Shown here: positions 1 to 8,415 of the stretch, piece by piece
How the letters are laid out: every line of letters begins with the position of its first letter
How positions within the stretch are numbered: the first letter of the stretch is position 1
Source of the DNA: Theionarchaea archaeon
GTDB lineage: Archaea; Methanobacteriota_B; Thermococci; Methanofastidiosales; SZ-28-30
Direction of reading: 5' to 3'
DNA length: 64,000 nucleotides
NCBI GenBank assembly: GCA_018992685.1
Contig: JACVGT010000021.1
Location: 62,001 to 126,000 of the forward strand
Made by a program: the position numbers and the translations under genes
Notes under the pieces: generated by a model
Seen by the model: the letters and a program-made list of their open reading frames with translations, nothing else
The model's database searches: none
Told to the model about the DNA's origin: nothing

Positions 1-223
1 TTCATTGAATAAAGTTTCCTTTTTTCTTCTTTTCCTTTCTTTTCTCTTCCCGCCTATTACTTTCTCTTGGTTCATTCTGCCTTGGTTGTTTTCCTTTTCA
101 ATCACAGTCGACTTTTCCTTCTGTGAGCGTTTCAGCAGCCATTCATCGTTAGGTAAAACGGAAGGTTGGAGATACTTTTGCATGGAACCACCACAACTCT
201 GCATCAAAGAGTGCAGGGAAAAG

Positions 224-232
224 AATTTAAAA
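224..232 (+). promoter_or_regulatory. TATA box for the dehydrogenase at 253
   Basis: The sequence AATTTAAAA lies 21-29 nt before the ATG at 253, the spacing expected for a leaderless archaeal transcript. The stretch 1-223 shows no convincing gene; it is T-rich at the left edge. Confidence 0.5.
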
Positions 233-252
233 CGCTGCACCAACCTCATACC

Positions 253-1365
253 ATGACATACAAGATCGCTGTTCTGCCAGGTGACGGCATTGGCAATGAT
301 GTTATGGATGCTGCCAAAATCGTGCTCGACAAGATCAATCTGGATGCAGAATACCTCCATGGCGACGTTGGATGGGAATTCTGGTGTAAGGAGGGTAATC
401 CTCTCCCGGAACGTACTATTACTCTTTTGAAAGAAAGCGATTGCTGCCTGTTCGGAGCAATCACCTCAAAACCAAAAGAAGAAGCAGCTAAGGAGCTCGC
501 TCCTCACCTGCGTGACACAGGCCTGTCCTACTACTCTCCCATTGTGGCCATGAGACAGCTGTTCGGTCTGTACGTAAACATGAGGCCCTGCAAGTCCTAT
601 CAGGGAAACCCTCTCAATTATCGAGATGACATTGACATTGTGGTATTCAGGGAGAACACGGAAGGACTGTACGCAGGCGTTGAATTTCACCCCGTCCCTG
701 ACCAGGTGAGGACCGCATTGTCCGTGCATGCCAAGATGGCAGCCTTCAAAGATGTGGCTAATGAAGATATGGCAATTTCCTGCAGGATCTTCACTCGAAA
801 AGGCTGTCAAAGAATTGTGAGAGCTGCTTTCGAATACGCAAAGAAGTTCAACAGGAAGACCGTGACAGTCATTGAGAAACCCAATGTTATCAGGGAAACC
901 AGCGGACTCATGATCCGAGAAGCCAGGAATATTGCCCGGGAATACCCTGATATCGAGATGTGGGAGACAAATGTCGATGCCATGGCCATGTGGTTGATAA
1001 AGAATCCCCAGGACTACTCTGTTCTGGTCACTTCGAATTTGTTCGGAGATATCATCTCTGACTTGTGCGCTCAGTTAGTGGGAGGCCTCGGATTCGCCTC
1101 TGCGGCTAATATGTCAGAATCTTTTGCTGTCTTTGAGCCCACACATGGATCAGCTCCAAAGTACGCGGGGCAGCACAAGGTCAATCCCACGGCGATGTTA
1201 CTAGCTGTGAAATTAATGCTGGACTGGTTGGGAGAAAAGGAGGATGCTCGAGCTCTGGAGCAGGCCATAGCCACTGTTGTTAAAGAAGGGAGGTTCAGGA
1301 CATACGACATGGGGGGAACAAGTTCAACCCTCGAAGTGGCCCAGGAAGTAGCAAATAAGCTGTAA
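253..1365 (+). CDS. Isocitrate/isopropylmalate dehydrogenase family protein, NADP-type
   Basis: A 370-residue NAD(P)-dependent beta-decarboxylating dehydrogenase. The N-terminus has the family LPGDGIG motif; then come SPIVAMR and RP for the substrate pocket, FRENTEGLYAG, the metal-binding SNLFGDIISD, and HGSAPKYAGQHKVNP near residue 295. The Lys-Tyr pair and following Val in that last motif match residues that bind the 2'-phosphate of NADP in E. coli isocitrate dehydrogenase, so NADP use is inferred. The substrate loop (SPIVAMR) is neither the SxNxxLR of isocitrate dehydrogenase nor the typical isopropylmalate form, so isocitrate, homoisocitrate or isopropylmalate cannot be separated. An in-frame ATG at 166 is rejected because the added 29 residues have no family match and the TATA box fits 253. 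Confidence 0.85.
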   Translation: MTYKIAVLPGDGIGNDVMDAAKIVLDKINLDAEYLHGDVGWEFWCKEGNPLPERTITLLKESDCCLFGAITSKPKEEAAKELAPHLRDTGLSYYSPIVAMRQLFGLYVNMRPCKSYQGNPLNYRDDIDIVVFRENTEGLYAGVEFHPVPDQVRTALSVHAKMAAFKDVANEDMAISCRIFTRKGCQRIVRAAFEYAKKFNRKTVTVIEKPNVIRETSGLMIREARNIAREYPDIEMWETNVDAMAMWLIKNPQDYSVLVTSNLFGDIISDLCAQLVGGLGFASAANMSESFAVFEPTHGSAPKYAGQHKVNPTAMLLAVKLMLDWLGEKEDARALEQAIATVVKEGRFRTYDMGGTSSTLEVAQEVANKL

Positions 1366-1417
1366 CCTGCAGTCAGTACATATGAGTGTGTCCAGAAGAA
1401 ATCTGGGAACAGAAGAG

Positions 1418-1426
1418 TTATATATA
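1418..1426 (+). promoter_or_regulatory. TATA box for the pyrophosphatase operon
   Basis: TTATATATA lies 24-32 nt before the ATG at 1450. The same promoter may serve rpo7-spt4-dephospho-CoA kinase, which follow with gaps of 4 nt or less. Confidence 0.6.
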
Positions 1427-1449
1427 CTAACCAAGAGGACTAGCAGGTG

Positions 1450-3417
1450 ATGAACATGTGGATACTTGCACCGATAACTTCGGTGATTGCACTGGTGTTC
1501 GCCAGTGTCATCGCGTATAGACTCATGAAGTTAGATCCTGGTACTGAGAAAATGAAAGAGATCTCAGAAGCAGTCCACCACGGAGCTATGACCTTCCTCA
1601 ATAAGGAATACAAATTCCTGGTCATATTTGCCGCGGTGGTCACTGTTGCTATCGCTCTGACTATTAATAGGGAAACCGCAGTCTGCTTTGCTGTGGGAGC
1701 CCTATTCTCTTCACTTTCTGGCAATATAGGTATGCGGATTGCCACTGCTGCCAATGCCAGAACTGCCCAGGCTGCCAAGAGCAGCATCACTGCTGGACTC
1801 CGAGCGGCGTTCAACTCTGGGACAGTCATGGGGATGTGTGTAGTGGGGTTGGGACTCCTGGGAGTGAGCATATTCTACTACATCTACGGGAATCCAGACA
1901 TCATCTACGGGTTTGGATTTGGAGCATCTTCCATTGCGTTGTTTGCCAGAGTAGGAGGCGGCATCTACACGAAAGCAGCTGACGTGGGTGCTGACCTTGT
2001 GGGAAAGGTTGAAGAAGGCATTCCTGAAGATGATCCCCGGAACCCTGCGGTCATTGCTGACAATGTGGGGGACAATGTTGGGGATGTAGCAGGCATGGGT
2101 GCAGACCTGTTTGAGTCCTACGTTGACTCCATCATTGCTGCCATGGCCATTGGTGCTGTGATGGCGGCTACACTCAAGGTAGTCCTTCCCCTGCAAATTG
2201 CTGCCATCGGAATCCTCGCGTCAGTTGTGGGAACTTTCTTCGTGTCGGCCTCGGGAGAAAACCTGCACGCCGCACTCAATAGAGGTATTTTTGCTGCAGC
2301 CATCCTTATGGCGCTGGGCACGTTTGGATTGATCTATGCCACAGGCAATGACATGGGGATCTTTGGGGCTACCGTGGCCGGCTTAGTTGCCGGTATTGTC
2401 ATCGGGTTAATTACTGAATACTATACTGCAGACAACCGCCCCCCTGCCAGGGCAGTGGCCTCTGCCTCAGAGACAGGTCCTGCCACCAACATCATTGCAG
2501 GCCTTTCTCTGGGCATGCAAAGCACCGTCATACCGGTCCTTGCAGTATGTGCCGCCATTCTGGCCGCATACTACTTTGCTGATCTGTATGGGATTGCCAT
2601 TGCAGCTGTAGGCATGCTTTCCACCCTCGGGATTACACTGGCCACTGACACATATGGCCCGGTGGCCGATAATGCGGCAGGAATTGCAGAAATGGCCAAA
2701 ATGGGAAAGGAAGTGAGAGAGCGAGCAGAATCACTGGATGCAGTGGGTAACACCACAGCCGCCATTGGAAAAGGATTTGCCATCGGCTCTGCTGCTCTGA
2801 CAGCTCTTGCCCTGTTCAGTGCATACGGAACAAAGGTGTCCCAGTTATCAGGCGCACCCTTTGGCATTGACATTACCCAGCCTTCCACTGTGGTGGGGCT
2901 GTTCATCGGTGGATTGCTGCCCTTTGTGTTCTGTTCCTTCTCCATATCTGCTGTGGGAAGAGCTGCGTTTGACATGGTCAAGGAAGTGAGGAGGCAGTTC
3001 AAGGAAATTCCAGGCCTCATGGAGGGTACTGCAAAGCCAGATTACAGCAGGTGTGTTTCCATTTCAACAGGTGCTGCCCTGCGTGAAATGCGCATCCCCG
3101 GATTTCTGGCTGTGGCGTCTCCTGTGGTAGTGGGATTATTACTGGGGACGGAAGCCCTGGGCGGACTGCTGGCGGGTTCTGTGGTCACAGGATTCCTGCT
3201 GGCTGTATTCATGGCTAATTCAGGTGGAGCCTGGGACAATGCAAAGAAATATATAGAAAAAGGCAATCTAGGAGGTAAGGGCTCAGATCCACACAAGGCT
3301 GCTGTCGTGGGAGACACAGTGGGAGACCCCTTCAAAGACACGTCAGGTCCCTCGCTGAACATCCTCATTAAGTTGATGTCCATTGTGGCCCTGGTCTTTG
3401 CCCCCTTATTTGTGTGA
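1450..3417 (+). CDS. hppA: Membrane-bound ion-pumping pyrophosphatase, K+-dependent type
   Basis: A polytopic membrane protein of about 655 residues that couples pyrophosphate hydrolysis to Na+ or H+ export. The substrate motif [11 protein letters not shown] starts near residue 178 and continues into the Asp-rich [17 protein letters not shown] second Asp-rich site near the C-terminus reads [14 protein letters not shown] and [17 protein letters not shown]. The marker motif [10 protein letters not shown] has Ala (about residue 437) where K+-independent enzymes have Lys, so this is the K+-dependent class, which includes the known Na+-pumping enzymes; the ion itself is not decided here. GTG at 1447 is an alternative start. 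The stop is 4 nt before rpo7. Confidence 0.95.
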   Translation: MNMWILAPITSVIALVFASVIAYRLMKLDPGTEKMKEISEAVHHGAMTFLNKEYKFLVIFAAVVTVAIALTINRETAVCFAVGALFSSLSGNIGMRIATAANARTAQAAKSSITAGLRAAFNSGTVMGMCVVGLGLLGVSIFYYIYGNPDIIYGFGFGASSIALFARVGGGIYTKAADVGADLVGKVEEGIPEDDPRNPAVIADNVGDNVGDVAGMGADLFESYVDSIIAAMAIGAVMAATLKVVLPLQIAAIGILASVVGTFFVSASGENLHAALNRGIFAAAILMALGTFGLIYATGNDMGIFGATVAGLVAGIVIGLITEYYTADNRPPARAVASASETGPATNIIAGLSLGMQSTVIPVLAVCAAILAAYYFADLYGIAIAAVGMLSTLGITLATDTYGPVADNAAGIAEMAKMGKEVRERAESLDAVGNTTAAIGKGFAIGSAALTALALFSAYGTKVSQLSGAPFGIDITQPSTVVGLFIGGLLPFVFCSFSISAVGRAAFDMVKEVRRQFKEIPGLMEGTAKPDYSRCVSISTGAALREMRIPGFLAVASPVVVGLLLGTEALGGLLAGSVVTGFLLAVFMANSGGAWDNAKKYIEKGNLGGKGSDPHKAAVVGDTVGDPFKDTSGPSLNILIKLMSIVALVFAPLFV

Positions 3418-3421
3418 TTGT

Positions 3422-3973
3422 ATGTACAAGAAAGTGATACTACGAGATACGGTACGAGTGCCTCCTGCCAGGTTCGGCGAGAATCTGAAGGAGGCAATCA
3501 TTTCCATTTTGCGGGAAAGCTTTGCCGGTATCTGGAAGAAAGATCTGGGACTAGTCCTGGCCGTCATAGAGGTGCATGAGGTTGGGTCAGGCAAAGTAAT
3601 CCCTGGAGATGGGGCAGCATATTACGATGTGGAGTACGAAGTATTAGCATACGACCCGGTGATGCACGAAGTTGTTGAAGGAGAAATAGCAGAAATTCTG
3701 GAGTTTGGTGCGTTCATCAGGCTAGGTCCTGTGGATGGACTGGTTCATGTATCCCAGATAACCAATGACTTCATCAGCTTTGATTCCAAGCAGAGAACAC
3801 TGGCCGCAAAAGAAAGCGGAAGAATTCTCAAAGAAGGAGATAGAGTGCGGGCCAGAATCGTGACCATATCCAAGAAGAAGGATGGCACAAAGATTGGGTT
3901 GACATTAAGGCAACCAGGACTGGGCAAAATTCAGTGGATACAGGAAGACATGAAGAAAGAGGAGAGCGCATGA
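3422..3973 (+). CDS. rpo7: DNA-directed RNA polymerase subunit Rpo7 (RpoE1)
   Basis: A 183-residue homologue of eukaryotic Rpb7 that forms the polymerase stalk with Rpo4. The N-terminal part ([15 protein letters not shown], then a ribonucleoprotein-like domain to about residue 80) is followed by an S1 RNA-binding domain with [19 protein letters not shown] and a basic strand ending near residue 170. The start at 3422 was preferred over an upstream in-frame ATG at 3383 that would overlap hppA and add unrelated residues. It overlaps spt4 by an ATGA junction, so translation is coupled. Confidence 0.95.
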   Translation: MYKKVILRDTVRVPPARFGENLKEAIISILRESFAGIWKKDLGLVLAVIEVHEVGSGKVIPGDGAAYYDVEYEVLAYDPVMHEVVEGEIAEILEFGAFIRLGPVDGLVHVSQITNDFISFDSKQRTLAAKESGRILKEGDRVRARIVTISKKKDGTKIGLTLRQPGLGKIQWIQEDMKKEESA

Positions 3974-4146
3974 AAGTCTGTAGAGAGTGTCATAGACTGG
4001 TTGAGGGGAATGTGTGCCCAGTGTGCAAGACCTCTCATCTCACTGATGACTGGAGTGGACTGGTAATCATCTTCGATCTCGAATCGCAGATTGCCAAGAG
4101 TCTGAACATAACCCATCCTGGAAAGTACGCACTTCGGGTCAGATAA
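3970..4146 (+). CDS. spt4: Transcription elongation factor Spt4 (RpoE2)
   Basis: A 58-residue zinc protein. Cys pairs CREC near residue 4 and CPVC near residue 16 form the zinc ribbon, followed by DWSGLVIIFDLESQIAK, typical of archaeal Spt4, the partner of Spt5 that raises polymerase processivity. The start overlaps the stop of rpo7 (ATGA), and the stop directly abuts the next gene. The order rpo7-spt4-dephospho-CoA kinase is a widespread archaeal arrangement. Confidence 0.95.
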   Translation: MKVCRECHRLVEGNVCPVCKTSHLTDDWSGLVIIFDLESQIAKSLNITHPGKYALRVR

Positions 4147-4644
4147 ATGAAGATGACGCAAGAAGCATGGGAAAAGATGCAGGAACGTATTGGGCTCCTC
4201 ATCTCAGGAAAGATACCAGAACCGTACAGAATCTTGAAAGGCATGCTCACCGGTGAGAAAGTAATTGCTATTGGAGACGTTGTGGCCGAAAATATGCTGA
4301 AAGTGGGTATTGAACCTGAGATGATCATCGTAGACGGAAAGAGTATGAGAAAGGACCGTGTGGGTACCATGGAATGTGACATCACGGTGGAAAATCCGGC
4401 ATCTGAACTAACAAAGGAACTAATCGCAGCAGTAAAGAAGGGGTACAAGAGGATTTTTGTGGAGGGAGAAGAAGATCTGGCTGCACTCCCTGCAATCTTG
4501 TATGCTGATACCAATACAGTCATTGTGTATGGGGAACCCTCAGAAGGTATTATGGTGATTAGACCTACTGAAGAAAACAAGCAGAAGGTGAAGGAAGTTC
4601 TGGCTCTTTTTGAAAATGGTGATATGGCGCAACTTCTGGGTTGA
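4147..4644 (+). CDS. GTP-dependent dephospho-CoA kinase (DUF359)
   Basis: A 165-residue protein of the DUF359 family, known to phosphorylate dephospho-CoA with GTP as the last step of archaeal coenzyme A synthesis. Visible family marks are AIGDVVAENMLKVG, VDGKSMRKDR, the central ITVENPASELTKEL and EGEEDLAALPAIL. An internal ATG at 4153 is also possible. Position directly after spt4 is the usual archaeal context and supports the call. Confidence 0.92.
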   Translation: MKMTQEAWEKMQERIGLLISGKIPEPYRILKGMLTGEKVIAIGDVVAENMLKVGIEPEMIIVDGKSMRKDRVGTMECDITVENPASELTKELIAAVKKGYKRIFVEGEEDLAALPAILYADTNTVIVYGEPSEGIMVIRPTEENKQKVKEVLALFENGDMAQLLG

Positions 4645-4653
4645 TGGTCCGAA

Positions 4654-4678
4654 CTTTTCTGCAGAGTCAGCAGAAAGG
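4654..4678 (+). terminator. Hairpin between convergent genes
   Basis: Arms CTTTTCTGC and GCAGAAAGG pair over 9 bp (one G-T) around a 7-nt loop. A second short hairpin, GGAGG with CCTCC, follows at 4677-4693. The element sits in the 91-nt gap between two convergent genes, where a bidirectional terminator is expected. It lacks a clear T-run, so the function is inferred from position. Confidence 0.4.
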
Positions 4679-4735
4679 AGGGTTTTCACCTCCCGTCAGA
4701 AAATGACAACCTCCACAGTACACATGACTTGCCAT

Positions 4736-5167
4736 CTAGTATTTTCTTCTGCCTCCAAAGAAGAGACCTGCTAAAATATCTCTCCGGGATCCGAGTGAAA
4801 GGCTTCGTGTGAAGCTCCTACTCTCCTCATACGTGAGTTTTTCTTTGCTTTCCTGAATTCCTTCTCTCCAGATCTGAAGCCCTTCTTCAATCTCCACCGT
4901 GTAAACCGGAATCTCTTTCTTCTCGGCAAATTCCAGGACAGTCCACACGCTGACAGTGTACTTGCCTTCCAGAGCGATTCCCACCACTGCCTGACACGTA
5001 GTTATTTCCTTTTTCCAGTCTCGTATTCTTTCTGAACTGAGTCTGGAGGGAGACACAATCTGTACATCCGTCCCTAACTTGGACTTGATCATCTCTTTTA
5101 CTGATGCTTCGGTCCGGGAATTGTAGGTAATTGGAGGAAGTATTAGGTAAATTGTTCTCTGTTGCAT
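4736..5167 (-). CDS. Conserved-looking hypothetical protein
   Basis: A 143-residue soluble protein. The N-terminal beta strand (TIYLILPPITYNSRT), the following helix and the middle strand AVVGIALEGKYTVSVWTVLEFAEKKEIPVY resemble the Rossmann-like layout of nucleoside 2-deoxyribosyltransferase or toxin-like nucleotide-binding proteins, but no catalytic signature is certain. The C-terminus is basic and Arg/Ser-rich. A TATA-like element 24-32 nt before the start supports a real, separately transcribed gene. Confidence 0.65.
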   Translation of the reverse strand: MQQRTIYLILPPITYNSRTEASVKEMIKSKLGTDVQIVSPSRLSSERIRDWKKEITTCQAVVGIALEGKYTVSVWTVLEFAEKKEIPVYTVEIEEGLQIWREGIQESKEKLTYEESRSFTRSLSLGSRRDILAGLFFGGRRKY

Positions 5168-5190
5168 TACTTTCCCCTGGAGTCAGATGA

Positions 5191-5199
5191 ATAAAAAGG
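5191..5199 (-). promoter_or_regulatory. TATA box for the gene ending its start at 5167
   Basis: On the minus strand the sequence reads CCTTTTTAT, 24-32 nt before the ATG, giving a leaderless arrangement. Confidence 0.45.
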
Positions 5200-5209
5200 T
5201 TTCGAATTC

Positions 5210-5900
5210 TGTTTTGACTTCGATTTCTTCAAGTGGTTCATACATCTTTTGGATTCGCAGGCAACAGCAAGGATCTCATGCACCCAGACTCTTCAACCTG
5301 TGTAAGCGATCATCTATGAGGACCTTTATCCCTTGGAATCTCGTGTATCAAAAGGAGGAAAACTTATCATTCGCCGATAAATGAGGAAAAGTTACTGTTC
5401 TTTATTGATTCTCTGTCAAACGAAAGCCTCTTACGAAAATTTCTGTCTAAAGTATGTTAATTTAATCATAATGAGCATGAAGTAGATAATTTTTATTATA
5501 ATAGATCATGCTTAGATTACAGTGGTAAAAAAAGGATCAAGAATGATTTATCTGTATTTGGTGCACCTTGAGCAAATATAAACAGGAATAAAATAGTAAT
5601 TATAATTTTCACAATCTCTAAAATTTGATTCTTGCAGGAATTTCAGTCAAAAGTAAGAATCAAGTCGTTCACTAGAAATCAGGGATATGTACATCAGAAA
5701 AATGCACTAATCTGCATTCTGAGAAATAAGAAAAATCGCAAAGAATTCTTCCAATGGCTGGCTGGAGTCATCTTTGTTCTGTAAATTGAGTCACTTCTGA
5801 TATCACAATTGATATGTTTTTAGATATTAAAAGGCATTTAATAAGTATAAAATGTAGAAAAAAGGTTCAAACAGGGTCATTGGTAATCAATACCCAAAAG
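5210..5900. other. AT-rich intergenic stretch without a recognisable gene
   Basis: About 690 nt, markedly richer in A+T than the neighbouring genes between roughly 5390 and 5900. Only short unsupported reading frames are present. An imperfect inverted repeat AGCATGA/TCATGCT lies near 5473-5511. No tRNA, CRISPR or transposase signal is visible. Confidence 0.5.
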
Positions 5901-5908
5901 TTTATATA
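5901..5908 (+). promoter_or_regulatory. TATA box for the C25 protease
   Basis: TTTATATA lies about 47-54 nt before the proposed start, leaving room for a short leader that carries a full Shine-Dalgarno sequence at 5941-5948. Confidence 0.55.
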
Positions 5909-5940
5909 CCCATATGATAACACAAGAACATCACTACAAA

Positions 5941-5948
5941 GGAGGTGA
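5941..5948 (+). promoter_or_regulatory. Strong ribosome binding site before the C25 protease
   Basis: GGAGGTGA matches the anti-Shine-Dalgarno sequence fully. No ATG, GTG or TTG follows at a usable distance in the protease frame; the in-frame codon six bases later, at 5955, is ACG. The first in-frame ATG at 5988 is 39 nt away. Confidence 0.6.
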
Positions 5949-5954
5949 CAAGAT

Positions 5955-7790
5955 ACGAAAGGTAGAATAGGTATTGCACTTGTTCTCATGATATTACTGA
6001 GCTTGAGTATGTCTGCGGTTTATTCTGAAAACGACAACTTCAGTGTGGAGTATCATTTCACTGTCGCCACTGCCACAGATCAGTGTGGTTCCTGGATGAT
6101 CGAGGGCACTATAACCCAAGAGATTGCAGGAGAACCCTTGGTCCCCTACTACCCGGCCACCATTCTTTTGCCACAGGATTCAGAGGTGAAGGACATCAAA
6201 GTGAAGACCAGCAACCCTGTGATCCAGAAGGGTGTAGATTTGCCGTGGGGTCAGCCCCCTTGCACATTCAGTGATGAACCTGTAGTGGTGGGCAAGAATG
6301 AAGCAATCTACGGCTCTGATAATCTGTACCCGGCAACAGACTTTGAGGTGGTGAGCATAGAATCCTGTAAAGGATTCCAGATACTTCTGGTCAACCTCTA
6401 CCCTCTCCAGTACCAGCCAAAATCTGGAACCATAAAGTTCTATGAGACCATGACAGTGGACGTGAAATTTGGCAAGGGCATGAAGAACAACCTGTACAGA
6501 GGACTGGGAGGAGACAAAGCAGAGATCGCTGGGTTCGTGGACAATCCTGAAATGATATCCACATATGAAGAGGGTGCTGTCCCGCTGCAGACTTACCAGT
6601 ACGTCATCATCACCAACGATACCATGAGTTCCACTTTCCAGACACTGGCCAACCATAAGGCACATTACGTGACAGGAGCAGCGGTGTACACGGTATCATG
6701 GATTTCATCCAACTACACCGGAAGGGACAACCAGGAGAAAATCAGGAACTTCATCAAGGACTACTACACCAACCATGGAACACGGTATGTACTGCTGGGT
6801 GGTGATATTGCTGCTGTCCCCTACAGAGGATTCTACGTGTCAACTGGTGGATACACCGATTATGACATGTTGGCTGACATGTACTACGGCCATCTCGATG
6901 GCACGTGGAATACAGACAATGACAGACGCTGGGGAGAATCAGGCGAAGAAGACTGGTATGCTGAAGTCGCTGTGGGAAGAGCACCCGTTGAGACCACCTC
7001 AGAAGCATCAGCTTTTGTGAGCAAAGTCATCAGCTATGAACTGGCCACAAAACCACAAAGAGTCCTCTTGCACCAATCCCGGATTGCATCCAACAACGTC
7101 CCCGATTCACGATGTCTGGCATACAACTGCGACAACTGGATTCCTTCAGGGTACACCATTGATTACCTCTTCGAGGAGAATGGTACTGTTTCCAAATCAG
7201 TGTGGATTTCCCACTGGGCCCAGAACCCCGTGGCAGTAGCCCACATTGGACACGGTAACACAACTGTCTACTACATCAACTACCAGAATGGTGGTACAGT
7301 AAGCTGGTACAATTCAGATGTTGCCAGCATGACCAACACGTTCTGGCCCTGGACCACCAGCGTCGCCTGCATCTGTGGACAGATTGAAGCCAATGACTGC
7401 CTGGCAGAAGCCTACGTCAAGGACTCCAACAATGGAGCTATTGCTGCCATCTACAATGACAACTACGGGTGGTACTCCACAAGCAATGCGTGCAAGTACT
7501 CTGGAGAGTTCTGCGAGAAGGAGTTCAGAGCCTGCTGGAGTGATGGAAAGCAGAAGCTGGGTGATATGCTGAACAAGGCACGGAGCTACTTGGTATCCTC
7601 TGCAAAAATCAACACCACCTACAGATGGTGCTTCTACGAGAGGAACTTGGTAGGAGATCCTGAATCCCCCTCTCTCACCAAGAGAGCAAGCTACAGCGTT
7701 TCAGTAAGGCAGTTCCATTCCTTTGGGGCTTATGGGCTGTTTTCATACAGTACGACATTTCTCGCTCCTATAAGGTATGGACTTCAATAA
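5955..7790 (+). CDS. Secreted C25 (gingipain-like) cysteine peptidase
   Basis: An extracellular protease of about 611 residues. Reading from ACG at 5955 gives a classic signal peptide (KGRIGIALVLMILLS then SMSAVYS); starting at the conventional ATG at 5988 would remove its charged N-terminus. After a propeptide-like beta-rich region comes the C25 domain. The catalytic pair is visible as His in HIGHGN (about residue 433) and Cys in SVACICGQ (about residue 472). The protein ends soon after the domain's closing NLVGDPESP motif, with no C-terminal anchor or sorting domain. It probably digests extracellular protein for peptide uptake. Alternative to an ACG start: a one-base deletion in an original ATGACG. 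Confidence 0.85.
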   Translation, partial: TKGRIGIALVLMILLSLSMSAVYSENDNFSVEYHFTVATATDQCGSWMIEGTITQEIAGEPLVPYYPATILLPQDSEVKDIKVKTSNPVIQKGVDLPWGQPPCTFSDEPVVVGKNEAIYGSDNLYPATDFEVVSIESCKGFQILLVNLYPLQYQPKSGTIKFYETMTVDVKFGKGMKNNLYRGLGGDKAEIAGFVDNPEMISTYEEGAVPLQTYQYVIITNDTMSSTFQTLANHKAHYVTGAAVYTVSWISSNYTGRDNQEKIRNFIKDYYTNHGTRYVLLGGDIAAVPYRGFYVSTGGYTDYDMLADMYYGHLDGTWNTDNDRRWGESGEEDWYAEVAVGRAPVETTSEASAFVSKVISYELATKPQRVLLHQSRIASNNVPDSRCLAYNCDNWIPSGYTIDYLFEENGTVSKSVWISHWAQNPVAVAHIGHGNTTVYYINYQNGGTVSWYNSDVASMTNTFWPWTTSVACICGQIEANDCLAEAYVKDSNNGAIAAIYNDNYGWYSTSNACKYSGEFCEKEFRACWSDGKQKLGDMLNKARSYLVSSAKINTTYRWCFYERNLVGDPESPSLTKRASYSVSVRQFHSFGAYGLFSYSTTFLAPIRYGLQ

Positions 7791-7840
7791 CTTCTTTGAT
7801 TTCTTTATTTTGTTTTTTTATTTTTTTATTCCTGTTTTCT
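7791..7840 (+). terminator. T-rich terminator after the C25 protease
   Basis: Directly after the stop codon the plus strand is dominated by T-runs, including seven in a row twice. Oligo-T tracts are the usual archaeal termination signal. Confidence 0.6.
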
Positions 7841-8002
7841 GGTCGTTTTGTTGTTATTTCAGAATTATCATCCTTGCTGGTCAGTGATCCTGTCATATAA
7901 GATGAACATCTGCGAGATGAAACGAATGGAACTTGAATGAGAAGAGAAGATTATCTCTCGTCACAGTATGTCATCACATACTTCTTTGGCGTGACACCCA
8001 TA

Positions 8003-8012
8003 TCTTTTAATA
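8003..8012 (+). promoter_or_regulatory. TATA-like element before the small gene at 8040
   Basis: TCTTTTAATA lies 28-37 nt upstream of the ATG. Confidence 0.35.
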
Positions 8013-8039
8013 CCTTCTTTCATAAAGATTCTTGATACT

Positions 8040-8321
8040 ATGGCATGTAAGATGAACTGCACTTTGAAAGGGAATGACCCTAAAGAAACCATGGAAACCC
8101 TCATCAAGATGGTTGAAGGTCAAGGGTTTGTCTTCAAAGGAACCTCCACCAAAGGGACATTCAAGTATGAGAAAACACTGAAAGCAAGCGGTGAATACTC
8201 CAGGTCAAAAAAGAAGGTTACCTTGACTGTAACCAAATATCCCTTCTTTGTCACTTGCGGAATGATCATATCAGAACTGAACAAAAGGCTGGGTGACTAC
8301 CTTTCATGTGAAGAAGATTAG
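8040..8321 (+). CDS. Small hypothetical protein
   Basis: A 93-residue cytosolic protein. A helix around residues 15-30 (KETMETLIKMVEGQG) is followed by alternating strands rich in Lys, Thr and Gly, then a final helix SELNKRLGDYL. The helix-strands-helix layout recalls small polyhydroxyalkanoate-system-like proteins, but the similarity is not strong enough to name it. It has its own TATA-like element. Confidence 0.6.
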   Translation: MACKMNCTLKGNDPKETMETLIKMVEGQGFVFKGTSTKGTFKYEKTLKASGEYSRSKKKVTLTVTKYPFFVTCGMIISELNKRLGDYLSCEED

Positions 8322-8415
8322 AGTATCACTCGCCGGCATTGTAGGTTCGGGATAGTGACACGCCTGGCAAGCAATCAAAAATAAATGTGAGAAACCTTCC
8401 ATAAGGTGAACCGAG

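Noticed and set aside
5-256. Reading frame at the left edge of the window
   Set aside because: Low-complexity Phe/Ser-rich translation, no family features, and it overlaps the promoter of the dehydrogenase gene.
5187-5384. 65-codon frame on the plus strand
   Set aside because: No ribosome site or promoter of its own, overlaps the promoter of the divergent gene, and the translation has no recognisable features.
8040-8321. Naming the small protein as a polyhydroxyalkanoate-system protein
   Set aside because: Only the secondary-structure pattern agrees; no diagnostic residues and no related neighbours.
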